Translations under genes and position numbers: made by a program
Part shown: one piece after another, positions 7,578 to 15,038 of the stretch
How the letters are laid out: each line of letters opens with the position of its first letter
Numbering within the stretch: the first letter of the stretch is position 1
Notes under the pieces: generated by a model
The model's database searches: none
What the model saw: only the letters and a program-made list of their open reading frames with translations
What the model was told of the DNA's origin: nothing
Source of the DNA: Pseudomonadota bacterium
GTDB taxonomy: Bacteria; Myxococcota_A; Bradymonadia; Bradymonadales; GCA-2716585
Direction: 5' to 3'
Assembly: GCA_005804885.1 (NCBI GenBank)
Contig: SYOX01000063.1
Coordinates: 1 to 64,000 of the forward strand
Length of the DNA: 64,000 nt

Positions 7578-8384
7578 GTGAGGCGAGAGGTCTGGAGCGT
7601 TCTGCTGCCGCTGCTGGGGGTCAACCTCTGGGCGCTGGTGTGTTTGCTGCCGCTTCAGCTGGAGTGGCTGGTGGAGGACACGCGCGGGCTGGTGATGGTG
7701 GCCTACCTGTTGCCGCTGGTGTTCCTGGCGGCGGGGATGGCGCTGCGGTGGTCGGGGATGCTGGTGTTGCTCTTCCCGTCCTCGTTCGTGCCGATCTACC
7801 TGGTGTTGCCGCAGGCCGATCAGGCGGTGCACGAGGGCGCCTCGGGGTGGCTGTCGCTGGCGGCGTCGATGGTGATGTACGTGTGCGTGGCGGCGGCGTG
7901 GCTGGGCCGCCGGGAGCCGCGCGCGCTGTGGGGAGGGGCGCGGTCCGGGCCGCAGCGGCGAGATGGCAGGGAGCTTGTGTGCGAGCCCTCGCCGGTGCCT
8001 CCGCTGCGCTACCACCTGTGGTGGCCCTACAAGGTGCACTTTCCGGCGCGGTGGGTGTTCTTGCTGCTGCTGGGGGTCGTGCCGCTCTACGGCGTGAACT
8101 TCTCCGAGGGGGTCTCGGATCGCTATGTGAGCGGCTTCGGGGCCCAGGCGGATCAGGCGCAGGTCATGGCGACGCTGATCTTCCTCTTCACCTGGATGGT
8201 GGTGGCCTACCTGTTCTTCTTCTCGCCGGGTCTGCACCTGGAGCTGGAGCAGCGCGAGCTTGACGTGGCCCTGCAGCGGTATGAGGATCGGGCGGTGCGC
8301 GGGCCGGCGGCGCGCCGCTATGCGCTGCTGGGTGCGGGCGGGTTGGCGCTCTTGGGGTTGCTGCTTCTGTGGCAGCTGCGGTGA
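7578..8384 (+). CDS. polytopic membrane protein of unknown function
   Basis: 268 residues from GTG 7578, preceded by a purine-rich GGAGGTGGAG. About seven hydrophobic helices are visible (SVLLPLLGVNLWALVCLLPL, LVMVAYLLPLVFLAAGMAL, VLLFPSSFVPIYLVL, MVMYVCVAAAWLG, WVFLLLLGVVPLYGVNF, ATLIFLFTWMVVAYLFFF, a C-terminal helix). No recognised family. It is the first gene of a tightly overlapping three-gene operon with a small membrane protein and a periplasmic foldase, which suggests an envelope role (inference). Confidence 0.82.
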   Translation: MRREVWSVLLPLLGVNLWALVCLLPLQLEWLVEDTRGLVMVAYLLPLVFLAAGMALRWSGMLVLLFPSSFVPIYLVLPQADQAVHEGASGWLSLAASMVMYVCVAAAWLGRREPRALWGGARSGPQRRDGRELVCEPSPVPPLRYHLWWPYKVHFPARWVFLLLLGVVPLYGVNFSEGVSDRYVSGFGAQADQAQVMATLIFLFTWMVVAYLFFFSPGLHLELEQRELDVALQRYEDRAVRGPAARRYALLGAGGLALLGLLLLWQLR

Positions 8385-8614
8385 GGGAGATGGTGGCACG
8401 CGGATATGTCTACGACGGGTTGAGCGGTCTCTTGATCCTCGGCAGCCTGTACTTCTTCTACCAGTCGACCCGGTTCTTGACGGACAAGGACTACGTGGCG
8501 GCGGCGATGACCCTCCTGGTCGGCTTCCTGATCGTGCGGGGCGGGGTGGAGCTGGGCAAGCTCGCGCTGCTGGTGCGCCGCAGGGCCCGCGAGGCCGGCG
8601 GGGAGCCGCGATGA
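8381..8614 (+). CDS. small two-helix membrane protein
   Basis: 77 residues if it starts at GTG 8381 (GTGA overlap with the upstream stop); ATG 8390 is an alternative. Two hydrophobic segments (LSGLLILGSLYFFYQ and AAAMTLLVGFLIVRGG) are followed by a basic tail (LVRRRAREAGG). Overlaps its neighbours on both sides (GTGA and ATGA), so it is translated as part of the operon. No family recognised. Confidence 0.72.
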   Translation: MREMVARGYVYDGLSGLLILGSLYFFYQSTRFLTDKDYVAAAMTLLVGFLIVRGGVELGKLALLVRRRAREAGGEPR

Positions 8615-9630
8615 GGTGGTCGCGGATCAGCCTGGGGTTGGCGCTCGTGGCGCTGTCGGCCTGCGGGGGGGAGTCGGACGAGGCCAGGGCGCGGCGCGAG
8701 GCGCTCAAGGCGCTCTTTGACAGCGAGGTGTCGCCGAAGGAGGTGGTCGCGGAGGTCAACGGTCGGGAGATCGGCGTGTCCTCGCTGGTCCGCGCGGTCG
8801 AGCGCGAGCGCGGCGGCAAGGATCGCCGGGCCGTGCTCGACGAGCTGATCGTCGCCGAGGTGCTCTCGGACGAGGCGCTGGCGCAAGGCCACGGCGACAG
8901 CGACGATATCCAGTATCTGCGCAAGCAGCTCGTGGTGCAGCGGCTCCTGGAGCAGGAGGTCGAAGAGAAGGGCCGGCCTTCGGGCATCCCGGCCGATGAG
9001 GTCGCGGCGTATTACAAGGCCAACCGGATGCTGTACTGGTCGCCGGAGCTGCGCTCGGCCGATCACCTGCTGGTCAAGCCGAGCGCGTCGAAGTGGGACA
9101 CGAGCAAGGGCGTCGAGATCCCGGAGGAGGTCTTCAAGGCCTGCGAGGCGCTGGCGGCGCAGATCCGGGAGGAGATCGTGGCGTTGGGGCTGCCGGCTCG
9201 GACGGTGCAGGATTTCGAGGCCATCGCGGGGCGGTGGTCAGGGCGCTTGCCTGCGGACGTGGAGCTGCACTTCGAGACGCTGCCGATGTTCCCGAGGCGC
9301 GAGGTGGGCAAGTCCGGCGAAGTGGGGTGGCGTCCGACGATGGTGGAGGCGTTCGCGGACGAGGCCTTCAGGATCGGCGTCGGGGAGCTGTCGAGGCCGA
9401 CGCGGACGATCTTCGGAGTTCACATCCTGTCGGTGACGGCGATCGAGGTCGAGAGCGAGATCCCGCTTTCGGAGGCCGAGCCGGGCATCCGGGAGTTCCT
9501 GGCCGAGCGCAAGCGGGAGAAGCTCGCGCGGATCTTCGTCGAGAAGCAGGTGGCCGAGGCGCGGTCGCGGATCGGGGTGAACCCCGACCTTCTGGAGAAG
9601 CTGGAGAGGAAGGAGGGGGAGTCGCCTTGA
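8611..9630 (+). CDS. SurA/PpiC-like peptidyl-prolyl isomerase lipoprotein
   Basis: 339 residues from ATG 8611. Lipobox ALSAC near residue 18. The N-terminal half has the SurA-type helical chaperone pattern (VVAEVNGREIGVSSL, RAVLDELIVAEVLSDEAL, YLRKQLVVQRLLEQEVEE, YYKANRMLYWSPE). The second half holds a parvulin-like domain: ADHLLVKPS, a Gly-containing GEVGWRPTMVEAFADEAFRI and GELSRPTRTIFGVHILSV. Role: periplasmic folding of exported or outer-membrane proteins, anchored to a membrane by lipid. Third gene of the overlapping operon. Client proteins unknown. Confidence 0.88.
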   Translation: MRWSRISLGLALVALSACGGESDEARARREALKALFDSEVSPKEVVAEVNGREIGVSSLVRAVERERGGKDRRAVLDELIVAEVLSDEALAQGHGDSDDIQYLRKQLVVQRLLEQEVEEKGRPSGIPADEVAAYYKANRMLYWSPELRSADHLLVKPSASKWDTSKGVEIPEEVFKACEALAAQIREEIVALGLPARTVQDFEAIAGRWSGRLPADVELHFETLPMFPRREVGKSGEVGWRPTMVEAFADEAFRIGVGELSRPTRTIFGVHILSVTAIEVESEIPLSEAEPGIREFLAERKREKLARIFVEKQVAEARSRIGVNPDLLEKLERKEGESP

Positions 9631-9645
9631 GGCTCGCGGCCTGCC

Positions 9646-10257
9646 TCAGTCGACGATGGGCCAGGACATGTCGATGGTCTGTCCGTCGCGGATGAGGCTG
9701 ACGGAGAGCTTGCTGGCCTTGGGCAGCTCGCCCCAGACGGCCATGTAGTCCTCGGGCATGGCGATGTTGCGCTCGTTGACGGTCAGGACGACGTCGCCAG
9801 CGCGCAGCGAGCTGCCGAAGTGTTGCGCGCCCTCGACGCTCAGGGCGGTGACGCGGTACCCGACGAACTGGTTGCCTGTGAAGGCCGGCTGGACCTCGAC
9901 GAGGCTGAGGGGGTGTCGGGGGCCGTTCTTGACGAAGTCCACCACGCTGGCGCGGGAGATCTGGGTGGTTGGGGCCTCGTCGGTGGCGCCCTGGGGTTGC
10001 TGGGCGGCCGGCGTGGGGTCCTTGACGCCGATGAGGTCGGGGTCGTAGCCGTCGACAGGGGCGGGGCCGGAGGGCAGCTCGCCGAATTCGAAGAAGTCGT
10101 CGCCCTCGGCGGGCGGGCTGGCCATGGGTTGCTCCTGGCCGGCCTCGGGGGAGCCGTCCTTGCGCGTCTCGGCCATGCAGGAGGCGCCGGCGATCGCGGC
10201 GATGCCCAGCAGGGACAGGGCGAGGCGGCGTTGGAGAGAGGATCGTGTCGTCTTCAT
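9646..10257 (-). CDS. GspC-like PDZ-domain lipoprotein
   Basis: 203 residues from ATG 10257. Lipobox GASC near residue 27. A Pro/Glu-rich linker is followed (about 100-203) by a region matching the C-terminal part of type II secretion protein GspC: an ISRASVVDFV helix, VGYRVTAL, SSLRAGDVVLTVNERNI (PDZ carboxylate loop region) and ASKLSVSLIRDGQTIDMSW. GspC normally is an inner-membrane protein with an HR domain; this one lacks that helix and is a lipoprotein, and no other gsp genes are nearby. It may be a stand-alone PDZ adaptor rather than a T2SS part. Confidence 0.82.
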   Translation of the reverse strand: MKTTRSSLQRRLALSLLGIAAIAGASCMAETRKDGSPEAGQEQPMASPPAEGDDFFEFGELPSGPAPVDGYDPDLIGVKDPTPAAQQPQGATDEAPTTQISRASVVDFVKNGPRHPLSLVEVQPAFTGNQFVGYRVTALSVEGAQHFGSSLRAGDVVLTVNERNIAMPEDYMAVWGELPKASKLSVSLIRDGQTIDMSWPIVD

Positions 10258-10328
10258 GACCTCGTCGTGCTCCTGAGCGTCGGGCCTCCAGGGGAGGGTG
10301 AGGCGCCGATCGTTGGATCCATCGGTGT

Positions 10329-10358
10329 GGAGTATGGTCCGGGGGCTCCGTGGGTCAA
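10329..10358 (-). promoter_or_regulatory. putative promoter of the PDZ lipoprotein
   Basis: Minus strand TTGACC (10358-10353), 18-bp spacer, TACTCC (10334-10329); the start codon lies about 70 nt downstream. Confidence 0.45.
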
Positions 10359-10577
10359 GAAAACGCGCACGGGTTGAGAATAAGCGTGGGGGAGGGAGGG
10401 TTGGTTGGGCTGTGCTGATGTCCAGTTTGGGGCGTCGGCGAGTCGGATGAAGGGGGGGGGCTGTGCGACTCGGGAGGGCAGGGGCCTGAGGAGTCATAAG
10501 TAGCCACCTTGTTTGAAATATTTTTCTTTGAGCGCCCTTGGGTTGATTCTCGTTGGGAAGCGGTGTAAGGAGTGCTC

Positions 10578-10634
10578 ATGAGTCGCGTTGGGTTGAGCGA
10601 CACGCCATCTTTCAAACCTGCCAGACCTTCATGA
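10578..10634 (+). CDS. possible 18-residue leader peptide or small protein
   Basis: ATG 10578 follows AAGGAG (10567-10572) at 5-nt spacing, a better ribosome site than most genes here. It encodes MSRVGLSDTPSFKPARPS and stops at TGA 10632-10634. It lies in the 5' region of the lipoprotein at 10740 and is followed by a hairpin, so it may be a leader peptide. It could also be chance. Low confidence. Confidence 0.3.
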   Translation: MSRVGLSDTPSFKPARPS

Positions 10635-10724
10635 GGGGGGGTCAGGTCTGATGGGAGGGTCGCGCAGCTTATGTCAGGCTGTTGATGTCACTGAAACAGG
10701 TGGGGATGTGCTCCACCACACTTC

Positions 10725-10731
10725 AAGGAGG
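10725..10731 (+). promoter_or_regulatory. strong Shine-Dalgarno site
   Basis: AAGGAGG with 8-nt spacing to ATG 10740. It is the strongest ribosome site noticed in the window and suggests high expression of the following lipoprotein. Confidence 0.75.
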
Positions 10732-10739
10732 TTCTTCAG

Positions 10740-11336
10740 ATGAAGACCAATATTCTCGTTCTCACGCTGGGTCTCTTGTTGCTGGGCGCCACGGGGTGTG
10801 CCGGCATGTCGCAGATCGCCGGTGGAATCGGCGACATCGCGGGCATCGAGATGCCCAAGACGGAGGAGGTGGAGCTGTCGGTCGGCACGGTGTGCGACAA
10901 GTGCTCGCAGGCGACCTTCAACACGCTCAACCCGGTGGCCTCGGGCGCTGAGGGCATCAAGTACACCAAGGTTGGCATTGCGGACGTGGACACCTTCGTC
11001 GAGTCGGCCAACCGCCTCTACTTCACGGTCCTGATGACCGAGAAGATGGTCGGCCTGGGCAACCAGCTGTCCGAGAACCCCAACATGCAGGTGGAGGGCT
11101 TCCAGAAGCCCGCCGAGATCATGGACCTGGCCCGCGGCCTGTTCACGGTCGCGTCGCAGGACGCCCCCAACCTGATCTCCTCGGGTACCTCGCTGGTGAC
11201 CAACGTCCAGCAGTTCATCAGCCCCGAGAAGGCGCTGATCCTCCCGACGGCCACCGAGCAGATCCAGTTGGCCCTTGAGCGCCTGCAGGAGGCCTCTGGC
11301 AAGCTGACGGACCTGGCCGCTGCCTTCGCCGAGTGA
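10740..11336 (+). CDS. small lipoprotein with CxxC motif, probably highly expressed
   Basis: 198 residues. Signal peptide with lipobox ATGC (residue 20). The mature part has a single CxxC (VCDKCSQATF), a conserved-looking VDTFVESANRLYF helix and a C-terminal helical region (TEQIQLALERLQEASGKL). No family recognised. A consensus ribosome site in front and a 14-bp terminator behind point to a separate, strongly expressed unit. The facing gene at 11421-12173 also encodes a lipoprotein of similar size with helical content. Function unknown. Confidence 0.85.
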   Translation: MKTNILVLTLGLLLLGATGCAGMSQIAGGIGDIAGIEMPKTEEVELSVGTVCDKCSQATFNTLNPVASGAEGIKYTKVGIADVDTFVESANRLYFTVLMTEKMVGLGNQLSENPNMQVEGFQKPAEIMDLARGLFTVASQDAPNLISSGTSLVTNVQQFISPEKALILPTATEQIQLALERLQEASGKLTDLAAAFAE

Positions 11337-11364
11337 TCTCGGTCGGGTTGAGGCTCTGAGAATC

Positions 11365-11402
11365 AAAAAGGCCCCTGCGCCACGCGGTGCAGGGGCCTTT
11401 TT
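11365..11402. terminator. bidirectional intrinsic terminator
   Basis: A perfect 14-bp stem AAAAAGGCCCCTGC / GCAGGGGCCTTTTT with a 10-nt loop, flanked by A-run and T-run. It lies between two convergent lipoprotein genes and can terminate both. Confidence 0.92.
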
Positions 11403-11420
11403 GCGTCCGGGGTCGGAGGG

Positions 11421-12173
11421 CTATTTGGCGCCGAGGCGAGTCAGGCCGGACAGCAGGTCATCGATGGCGGCGCGCACGGTGGTGTCGATCTCGGAGGGGG
11501 CGCGCTCGGTCTCGCTCAGCAGCGCCTTGAGGCTGGTCAGCTCCTGCTGGAGGGCCTCGTAGTCGGCGCGGAAGACGCTGCGGTCGGCGTCCTCGATCTC
11601 GCCTTCGTCGACGAGCTTCTTCTCGCGCTGGGCGGAGAACTCGATCTCGTCGATGACCTTGCGGGCCTGAATGTGGCGCTCGGTCATGTCCTTGGTGCGG
11701 GTCGGGAGCAGGGTGCGCAGGTTGAGCCGGACCATGGCCATGGCGGCGAGCTTCTGGCGGTAGAAGCCGTCGATCTCGGGGCCGGCGGCCTGGCCGAGGT
11801 TGAGCAGGGCGTCGACGTCAGCGCCCTCGCAGGGGGGGATGGGGGCGGCCGGGGTGCCGTCGATGGCCGCGCCCGAGCGCGCCGAGGCGTCGCCGGCCCC
11901 GGCGGGGGATTGGAAGCACTCGAAGAGGGACTTGCGCATCAGATCCACCTCCAGGCTGGCGGCGTCGATCTGGAGTACGGGCAGCTCCTCGACCGCCGTC
12001 AGGGTGGTCTTGAGCATCTTCTGGGTGCCGTCCCAGTTGCCCCGCAGGTCGCTGTTGAGGACGCGGGCTTGATCGAGCTGGGCGGCCAGCGAGGGGGGGC
12101 GATCATTGCCGCTGCAGGCCAGCGCCCCCAGCGTCAGCGAGAGGGCCAGGGGGATCATCAGGATCTTGTTCAT
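11421..12173 (-). CDS. helical lipoprotein of unknown function
   Basis: 250 residues from ATG 12173 (further in-frame ATGs at 12185 and 12188). Lipobox GALAC at residue 20. Mostly helical, charged sequence (SLAAQLDQARVLNSDLRGNW, AAMAMVRLNLRTLLPTRTKD, FRADYEALQQELTSLKALL) with two cysteines in the middle. No known domain recognised. Converges on the bidirectional terminator shared with the 10740 gene. Confidence 0.82.
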   Translation of the reverse strand: MNKILMIPLALSLTLGALACSGNDRPPSLAAQLDQARVLNSDLRGNWDGTQKMLKTTLTAVEELPVLQIDAASLEVDLMRKSLFECFQSPAGAGDASARSGAAIDGTPAAPIPPCEGADVDALLNLGQAAGPEIDGFYRQKLAAMAMVRLNLRTLLPTRTKDMTERHIQARKVIDEIEFSAQREKKLVDEGEIEDADRSVFRADYEALQQELTSLKALLSETERAPSEIDTTVRAAIDDLLSGLTRLGAK

Positions 12174-12241
12174 GTCGCCTACCATCAAGGGGAGGGGTCG
12201 AGACCAGAAAGTCTCCCTCCAGTCTAAAGAAGCCAGCCCTG

Positions 12242-12270
12242 GGGATAGGCAAAAGCGGCCTCTGTGTCAA
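12242..12270 (-). promoter_or_regulatory. putative promoter of the helical lipoprotein
   Basis: Consensus -35 TTGACA (12270-12265), 17-bp spacer, -10 TATCCC (12247-12242) on the minus strand, about 70 nt before ATG 12173. Confidence 0.55.
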
Positions 12271-12310
12271 TCCGCCCCGGCCTGGGCGGCTCGGGATCGA
12301 GGTCGGGGGG

Positions 12311-12340
12311 TTGGACACCCGGCCGCGCCGGTGCTAGATT
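12311..12340 (+). promoter_or_regulatory. putative panC promoter
   Basis: TTGGAC (12311-12316), 18-bp spacer, TAGATT (12335-12340); predicted transcript start about 40 nt before ATG 12386. Confidence 0.55.
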
Positions 12341-12385
12341 TTCGCCCGCCGCGGCCGCTGGAGGTCGCGCTCGAAGGGCTGGGCG

Positions 12386-13264
12386 ATGATAGAGGTCTTC
12401 GACACCGTCGCGGGGTTGCGCGAGGCTTTGCGCGCGCGACGAGCGGGCGGGCGAGAGGTCGCCTTCGTGCCGACGATGGGTGCGCTGCACGCGGGTCACC
12501 TGTCGCTGATGGCGCAGGGCCGGGCGCGGGCCGAGGTGCTCGTCGCCAGCGTCTTCGTCAACCCGACCCAGTTCAACAACGCCGAAGATCTGAAGACCTA
12601 CCCGCGCGATCTGGAGCGGGACGTGGCGCTGTGCGCCGAGGCGGGCGTCGACGTGGTCTTCGCCCCGAGCGCGGCGCAGATGTACCCCGGAGGGGCGATG
12701 ACGAAGGTCACGGTCTCGACCATGACCGACGGGCTGTGCGGCGCGACGCGGCCAGGCCACTTCGAGGGCGTGACCACGATCGTCGCCAAGCTCTTCAACG
12801 TCGTCCAGCCGGATGTGGCGATCTTTGGCCAGAAGGACTACCAGCAGCTCGCCGTCATCCGGCAGATGGTCCGCGACCTCGACTTCCCTGTCGAGATCCT
12901 CGCCGGAGCGACCGTGCGCGAGCCCGATGGCCTGGCGATGAGCAGCCGCAATACGCGCCTCGGGGCAGCGGCGCGCGCCCAGGCGCCGTCGATCTGGCGC
13001 GCCCTGCAGGCGGCCGCTCAGGCCGTGGACTCCGGGGAGCGCGACGTCGGCGCGCTGGTGGCGGTGGCGCGCGGGATCGTCGAGGGGGCCTCGATGGCGC
13101 GCATCGATTATGTAGAGGTGGTCCACCCGAGGACGCTTGAGCCGATGTCCAGGGTCGGCGGCGAGGGGGTGGTGATGGCGCTGGCGGTGTTCTTCGGGGA
13201 CACGCGGCTGATCGACAACATGCACCTGGGTCCGAAGCCCGGCGCGCAAGGAGGGGGCGCATGA
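12386..13264 (+). CDS. panC: pantothenate synthetase
   Basis: 292 residues, usual length for the family. Joins pantoate and beta-alanine with ATP to form pantothenate, the precursor of CoA, in the cytoplasm. All signature blocks are present: PTMGALHAGHLSL (residues 29-41, ATP-binding HxGH), FVNPTQFNNAEDLKTYPR, GHFEGVTTIVAKLFNVVQPD, FGQKDYQQL, DGLAMSSRN and FFGDTRLIDN. The start has its own promoter; the stop overlaps the next gene (ATGA). No other pan genes are adjacent. Confidence 0.97.
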   Translation: MIEVFDTVAGLREALRARRAGGREVAFVPTMGALHAGHLSLMAQGRARAEVLVASVFVNPTQFNNAEDLKTYPRDLERDVALCAEAGVDVVFAPSAAQMYPGGAMTKVTVSTMTDGLCGATRPGHFEGVTTIVAKLFNVVQPDVAIFGQKDYQQLAVIRQMVRDLDFPVEILAGATVREPDGLAMSSRNTRLGAAARAQAPSIWRALQAAAQAVDSGERDVGALVAVARGIVEGASMARIDYVEVVHPRTLEPMSRVGGEGVVMALAVFFGDTRLIDNMHLGPKPGAQGGGA

Positions 13265-13971
13265 GCGCACAGAGCCTCGTGATGTGGCTGTCCATGTCGG
13301 CGGCGTTGCCGCTGGTCGCCGTGGGCTGCGGTGAGGAGGTGGTCCCCGAGGACACGTCGTGCAGCGGCGGTCAGCCGCTGCGCGTGATCGGAGAGGCCGG
13401 GGAGATCGACGGCACCTTCATCCGCAACAACACGCTGGGGACCCTGGCCGTGGACGTGCCTGTCGGGGAGGTGACCGATCGGCGGATCACGGTGGACATG
13501 GGGACGGTGGAGTTCCTCGTGGCCGGCTCTGACGAGGCCGAGGAGCGCCCTCGGCTGCTGGTGTTGCAGACCAACGTGGCGGACCCGGAGGGCTCGAACC
13601 TGCTGGAGAACCTCAACCGGCGGCTCAACAGCGGGGTGGAGGGCGCCGACACGCTGCAGGTGGTCAACCGCGACGAGGGGGAGTACTGCGACGTGGAGCA
13701 GGGCGAGATTTGCGCGCGCTTTGGCCTGGACAACACGGCCAACCGCGAGCTGGAGAAGGACTCCGACGGGGTTGTCCACCTGGGCGTGGGCGGGCAGGTG
13801 AGGGTCAAGACGCTGACGTCCACGCTCATCGCGCTGGAGTGGGATGTGGAGTTCGGTCCGAACATCTCGAAGTTTGGTGACGCCTCCAGCGGGCAGCTCG
13901 AAGGCTGCCTGTCGACCCAGCGCGGCAATGCCGCGGCGGGGATCGAGCCGCTGGAGGTCCCGGGGAGCTGA
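13261..13971 (+). CDS. lipoprotein of unknown function
   Basis: 236 residues. Lipobox AVGC near residue 23. The mature protein looks beta-rich (EIDGTFIRNNTLGTLAVDV, GQVRVKTLTSTLIALEWDV) with three later cysteines. Overall layout, including an early G-x-I-D-G-x-F-I motif, is like the lipoprotein at 31091-31744, so the two may be distant members of one family. Start ATG overlaps the panC stop; panC co-transcription is likely. Function unknown. Confidence 0.83.
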   Translation: MSAQSLVMWLSMSAALPLVAVGCGEEVVPEDTSCSGGQPLRVIGEAGEIDGTFIRNNTLGTLAVDVPVGEVTDRRITVDMGTVEFLVAGSDEAEERPRLLVLQTNVADPEGSNLLENLNRRLNSGVEGADTLQVVNRDEGEYCDVEQGEICARFGLDNTANRELEKDSDGVVHLGVGGQVRVKTLTSTLIALEWDVEFGPNISKFGDASSGQLEGCLSTQRGNAAAGIEPLEVPGS

Positions 13972-13976
13972 CGACC

Positions 13977-14005
13977 TTGCACCCTGGGGTCGGACGATCT
14001 ATAGA
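13977..14005 (+). promoter_or_regulatory. putative promoter of the ArsA-like pair
   Basis: TTGCAC (13977-13982), 17-bp spacer, TATAGA (14000-14005); start codon ATG 14060 follows about 50 nt downstream of the predicted transcript start. Confidence 0.5.
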
Positions 14006-14059
14006 TCCGGTCGCCTGATCGTCGAGCGCGCGGCGCAGGTCATCCGGGCGGGGGCCCTC

Positions 14060-15016
14060 ATGTTCGACCTCTTTGAGAAGCGCTTTGTCATCAACACGGG
14101 CAAGGGCGGCGTCGGCAAGACGACGATCTCGGCCGCCGTGGCGCTGGCCGCAGCCCGCAGGGGCAAGCGCGTGCTGTTGATGGACATGAGCGCCAAGGAG
14201 CGCTTCTCGCGCATCTTCGGCTCCAAGCCCCTGAGCGTCGAGCCCCTTGAGGTCGAGGAGAACCTCTTTGCGGTGCGGATCACCCCCGACGAGGCGCTCG
14301 AAGAGTATGCGATCATGAAGCTGCGCCTCAAGACGCTCTACAAGGCCGTCTTCGAGAACCGCTTCATCCGCACCTTCTTGCGGGTCATCCCTGGCCTCAA
14401 CGAGCTGACCCTGCTGGGCAAGGCCTGGCACGAGGAGCAGGCCCGCGATCCGATGACGGGGCGGCCGGTGTGGGACATGATCGTCATCGACGCGCCCGCC
14501 ACCGGCCACGGCGTCTTCTTCCTGCAGATCCCGGACGTGATCTGCTCGATGATCACCTCCGGGCCGATGTACCAGGAGGCCCGACAGATCGGCGATCTGG
14601 TCCACGACCCGCGCCGCACGGCCCTCAACCTCATCACGCTGGTCGAGGAGATGCCGGTCAACGAGACCATCGAGCTCAAGCAGCGCCTCGACGACGCGCT
14701 CAAGGTGCCGCTGGGCTTCGTGGTGGCCAACGCCATCTACCCGCCCCTCTTTGACGCCCACGCCGACCTGATGGAGAAGCTCGACGCGGCCGGGCCGGTC
14801 GAGGGCGACCTGGGCCGGATGCTCGACGCGGCCCTCTTTCGCCGCAAGCGGGTTGAGCTGCAGCGGACCTACCTCGATCGCATCGACGCCGAGATAGACC
14901 TGCCGCAGATTCACATCCCCTATTACTTCACCGAACGCTTCGACTTCATGACGATCTCCAAGATCGCCGATCAGATCGATCGGCAAGCTTCGGCCGTCGT
15001 CAGGGACTCGGCCTGA
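14060..15016 (+). CDS. ArsA/Get3-like ATPase, subunit 1
   Basis: 318 residues from ATG 14060. Deviant Walker A GKGGVGKT at 14-21 with the signature lysine, LLMDMSAKERFSRIFG where ArsA/Get3 proteins have a DPAHS-type switch I, and an APATGHGVFFL block equivalent to Get3 APTGHTLRFL. The DPA core of switch I is missing. Membership in the anion-transporting ATPase family is clear, but there are no arsB, arsC, arsD or arsR genes nearby, so arsenite export is unlikely. It is followed 22 bp later by a second ArsA-like gene; the two probably form a heterodimer, as the Rv3679-Rv3680 pair does in mycobacteria. Cytoplasmic; a targeting or envelope role is inference. Confidence 0.88.
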   Translation: MFDLFEKRFVINTGKGGVGKTTISAAVALAAARRGKRVLLMDMSAKERFSRIFGSKPLSVEPLEVEENLFAVRITPDEALEEYAIMKLRLKTLYKAVFENRFIRTFLRVIPGLNELTLLGKAWHEEQARDPMTGRPVWDMIVIDAPATGHGVFFLQIPDVICSMITSGPMYQEARQIGDLVHDPRRTALNLITLVEEMPVNETIELKQRLDDALKVPLGFVVANAIYPPLFDAHADLMEKLDAAGPVEGDLGRMLDAALFRRKRVELQRTYLDRIDAEIDLPQIHIPYYFTERFDFMTISKIADQIDRQASAVVRDSA

Positions 15017-15038
15017 ACCGCAAGCAGAAGGAGAGCGC

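Larger units (their letters stand above)
10359..10739. other. long intergenic region with AT-rich block and possible leader
   Basis: About 380 bp without a normal-size gene. It holds an unusually AT-rich stretch (about 10494-10535, in otherwise GC-rich DNA) that probably carries the promoter for the 10740 lipoprotein, a short ORF with its own ribosome site (10578-10634), an imperfect hairpin (CAGACCT 10622-10628 with AGGTCTG 10644-10650) and the strong ribosome site of the lipoprotein. I could not fix exact -35/-10 boxes. Confidence 0.5.

Noticed and set aside
10359-10739. tRNA or structured RNA gene in the long gap
   Set aside because: I found no cloverleaf or known riboswitch core; only a short ORF, an AT-rich block and a weak hairpin.
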